A stretch of DNA of 64,000 nt from Diplosphaera chodatii (Eukaryota; Chlorophyta; Trebouxiophyceae; Prasiolales; Stichococcaceae): NCBI GenBank assembly GCA_032358165.1, contig JAALGY010000057.1, positions 248,001-312,000 of the forward strand. Direction: 5' to 3'. The translations under genes were made by a program, and so were the position numbers. Shown here piece after piece: positions 61,244-64,000 of this stretch. The notes below the pieces were generated by a model, which worked only from the letters and a program-made list of their open reading frames with translations, was not told where the DNA came from and searched no databases. The number at the start of each line of letters is the position of its first letter. The stretch's first letter is position 1.

Positions 61244-62123
61244 GGCTGGCAGCTTGCTGAGGCTGTCAGCAGGTTCGACTCTTGTTATCTGCTATTGCAC
61301 GGCCGAGTCAACGCGCTGCTGATATTCTCGAAATTCTGTTACGGACGTGTGCAAGTGGACGTATGCAAGCTTCGCAGGCATTTCGGGATGTGCCTGTCGG
61401 GCTGCCACCAGAAATTGGTCGGCGGGCAGGCACAGAAGCAGGAAGGTGACAGGCTTGCCATGCCATACCCATGCCATACAGGGTACATACCGTGTTGGGT
61501 TGCTTATTGACGCACATCGGCGATAGCAAAGGCATTTCTGCAGAAGATGCAGCTGTAGATCGAGCAACACGCTGGCAGGCAGTCCAGCTCATTTGTCAAT
61601 CTGAAAGATTGCGATCGCTTCGGACAGTGCACCCATCTGCTTGCTTTGGGTCTTGCTATGATTCACCAGTAGCCTGCACTTCCGGCAGTGATGCTAAAGT
61701 GTTCAAAATGTCTTGGGAACTGACTGATGCGATCAAATTAGCCGATGGATTCCTGCGGAGACCATGAGCATGCTATGAGTAACCCGCGGCATCGCAATGC
61801 TGCTAGCCAGGCGCTGTGCACGCCCGGAATGGACAACAGAGGATCACCCAGTGCTGCATACGGGTCTTCAGAACTGTCCAGGTGTGCACGTAACTGCAAA
61901 ACTTGTTCCACCTCTGCAGCGGGCCCTCACCTGATCGCGCGGCATGATGCCCTGTACAGTCAATGCACATCGCAGCAAATGATTTTGCACCTTGATGGCA
62001 AGGGAAGCGGTGCGAAAACAGAGCGTTCGTGACATTAAATCCTCAATCTTGCGCAGCGGCAGAGAGGCCAGCCTCACCCGCACATTGTGACACGCTCCTG
62101 CTGCGGCACACAAAGCACACAGT
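61244..62123. promoter_or_regulatory. Divergent intergenic region
   Basis: 880 bp between the start of the hydrophilic protein (minus) and the last gene (plus), presumably two promoters. No supported gene or clear TATA element. Confidence 0.45.
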
Positions 62124-64000
62124 ATGGGTGCTAATCAAAGCCCCGGGGAAGCAGCGACCACCACCACAAATGCTGTCGCACCAGCTGCAGCGGCGGCAGC
62201 CTCACCGGCGTCAGCGGCAGCTGCCGATGCCGGGCAGTTGACTGCGGCGGCGCCTCCTGCTGCTGCGAATACAGCCAATGCACCACAGCAGGAAGCAGCA
62301 GAAGCAGCACCACCAGCCGTGGCGGCGTACTCGGGCGCCGTGGTGCAGTCGCTACCAGAGCCACGCATGGCCGTGCAGCAGCAGGCCCCGGAGGGGTTGG
62401 GTCGTTGCATACGGCAGCAGCGGCCCGCGGGCGAGGGTTTGGCGCTTGGGGGACTCACACCAGTGCCACAAGGTGAGGGCGCTGCCTGCGGGACACAGCG
62501 ACTGGCAGTCTGCTGTGCAGTCGGCCATCCTGCTGCCATGCATGCTGGCAGCTGGCAGCAATAAGTGGCAGCGGATCTGGCAGAAGTAGAGCCAATGCTA
62601 GTGGAGCTGTTGGTGAGGTGGCTGCCAGCAGAAGCAGATGTCATCAGGATTGCCTCGCCGGCTCGAAATGGAAGCATTGCAGCAATCAAGCAGCGCAATG
62701 AGTGAGTTCTGCTGGCAAGCATGTGATCCTGTACGTACATCCTGAACCTAGTGGGTGTGTGGCTGCAGATCTGGCGGAGGCCAAGGCGCTCCTGGCCCGC
62801 TGCTTTGAGGAGTGTGGCGTCGATGCCGTGCAGCTGGAGGGCCGGAATGCGCAGCTGGCAGCATCCGCCCTGGCCCTTGTTGCAGGCGATGCGGCCAGAC
62901 AAGGCATGCTGGCGCAGTTCAAGCAAAAATTGCGCGAGGTGGGCAGGTCCAGAGAGCCCTCAGAGAGATATGAAGTGGCAGTTCGATAATGCCCTCGTAC
63001 ATATGGAGGGCTCACCTTGTTTTGAGGCTTGCTGCAAAGGCGGTGCCGAACTTGCATGCCCAATGGTCGTGTGACACCAGCAGCTCGTGGACTGCCTAGA
63101 TGCAGCAGGCTGCCATCGGCGTATTGTCACAGCGCAGCAATTATTTTGGCAACGGTTGACCATTGTCAACTCGAACCTGGCATTTACCTGCTGCCAAATA
63201 GGCAGTGCAATCCTGCGCCTTAATGCGGTGCGTGTCATGCATACAACTGGATGTCTTACCGCCGCCCGACCCATGTTGCGGTGCTGGACCACAGGATGGG
63301 GAGCTGCCGGAAGTCAATTTGGTCAGGCAGGCAAGCCAGCGTGGCGCTGCCGGCGGTGAGGTGGCCATGCTGACCTTCGGCATCGGGCCGAGACCCGCGG
63401 CCAGCACAGCAAAGCCTGCCTCGCCACCCGCGCTGGAAGGTTTGCGCAGGACCTGCAGTGCTACCGGCCTCCACACCCTGCGTGCCAGCTGGCCTGCTAC
63501 CCAGCTGGCGACCGTGCACAGCATGTGGGGTTGCTGCCTGTGGTGGCGCTCACGACCGCGGCTATCATGCTGCAGCAGAACAGGCCTGCAGCGCGCAGGG
63601 CTTGCTGGTATAAGTCCAGGCTTTGTCTGGCAGCCAATTTCACGTGTTGACATGTGCCTGCAGGCTGGGGTGCTAGCGCTGATCAGGCTCCATCGTCAGA
63701 AGATGGGCAGCCATCGGAGCCTGCAACTGGTACCGCATTTACCCCTTTGAGAAGCCTTGCGCCGCATGCTCAAAAACACACAACACCGTGCCATGCTTGA
63801 TGCAGCGCTCTGCATCGAAGGCCTGACACTCTAGTTGATGTACCACAGCACGGCATCAGATGCAGTGTTTGCCAGATCCTGCGGTTGGGGAAGGTTTCAA
63901 AGCTGGTTCAAGTCTGCAGCCAGTGTGTGCAGGCAAGGGTGCCCCCGAAGTGCGGCGCGCAGTGACCCTCTTCAACGACTGGCTGCTAAAGTACCTCAGC
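62124..64000 (+). CDS. Unrecognised protein, 5' part only, possible N-myristoylation
   Basis: Exons: 62124-62472, 62566-62701, 62752-62938, 63295-63439, 63664-63729, 63933-64000 and beyond; about 317 residues, in frame to the window edge. MGANQSPGE at the start fits an N-myristoylation signal. About 105 Ala/Gln/Pro-rich disordered residues follow, then two probably helical stretches (VEPMLVELLVRWLPAEADVI; AEAKALLARCFEECGVDAVQ and ALALVAGDAARQGMLAQFKQ), then LPEVNLVRQASQRGAAGGEV, and finally APEVRRAVTLFNDWLLKYLS at the edge. That last helix loosely recalls the helix ahead of the SRA domain in plant SUVH proteins, a weak resemblance. The intron 62702-62751 is only 50 nt, so that join (and the unusual TAAG acceptor at 62565) needs care. 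Confidence 0.5.

Noticed and set aside
1..64000. Bacterial-style operons, CRISPR arrays, tRNA or rRNA genes, intact transposons
   Set aside because: Looked for on both strands; none seen. Long stop-free frames opposite the exons are GC-driven shadows.

Overview
This is nuclear DNA of a green alga. The evidence is dense spliceosomal introns (GT-AG, mostly 100-300 nt), GC-rich exons, and two nuclear genes whose products have chloroplast transit peptides (the Rieske protein of cytochrome b6f and a triose-phosphate/phosphate translocator). The proteins look plant-like, and a core chlorophyte such as a trebouxiophyte is my best guess. I saw no tRNA, rRNA, CRISPR array, bacterial operon or intact transposon. 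Gene models were built by hand from splice signals, reading-frame continuity and family similarity. Most junctions keep the frame exactly; the doubtful ones are flagged.

Layout, left to right: phospholipase D (minus, 3' end off the left edge); NMD3 ribosome-export adaptor (plus); an unrecognised acidic-tailed protein (plus); otubain deubiquitinase (minus); STT3 oligosaccharyltransferase (plus); copper amine oxidase (minus, about 8 kb); sorbosone-dehydrogenase-like beta-propeller protein (plus); an intronless PETC (plus); an unrecognised probably secreted protein (minus, incomplete); NRAMP metal transporter (minus); triose-phosphate translocator (plus); a Lys/Glu/Ala-rich conserved-type protein (plus); a GRAM-VASt sterol-transfer-type protein with a membrane anchor (plus); a small hydrophilic stress-type protein (minus); and the 5' part of an unrecognised protein (plus) running off the right edge.

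Five gene pairs are head to head across 0.6-0.95 kb: PLD/NMD3, otubain/STT3, amine oxidase/sorbosone dehydrogenase, NRAMP/translocator, and hydrophilic protein/last gene. The genes do not form one pathway. The most suggestive pair is the amine oxidase (a Cu/topaquinone enzyme) beside the sorbosone-dehydrogenase-like protein (a PQQ-enzyme fold). Both have N-terminal membrane anchors, so both may act in the secretory or extracellular space.

The most unusual structures are a tandem duplication inside the amine-oxidase gene that creates a possible frame-neutral 39-nt cassette exon, two adjacent GC-AG introns, short telomere-like tracts inside introns, a strong bias to phase-0 introns with GT directly after the 3' splice site, and a single intronless gene among intron-rich neighbours.
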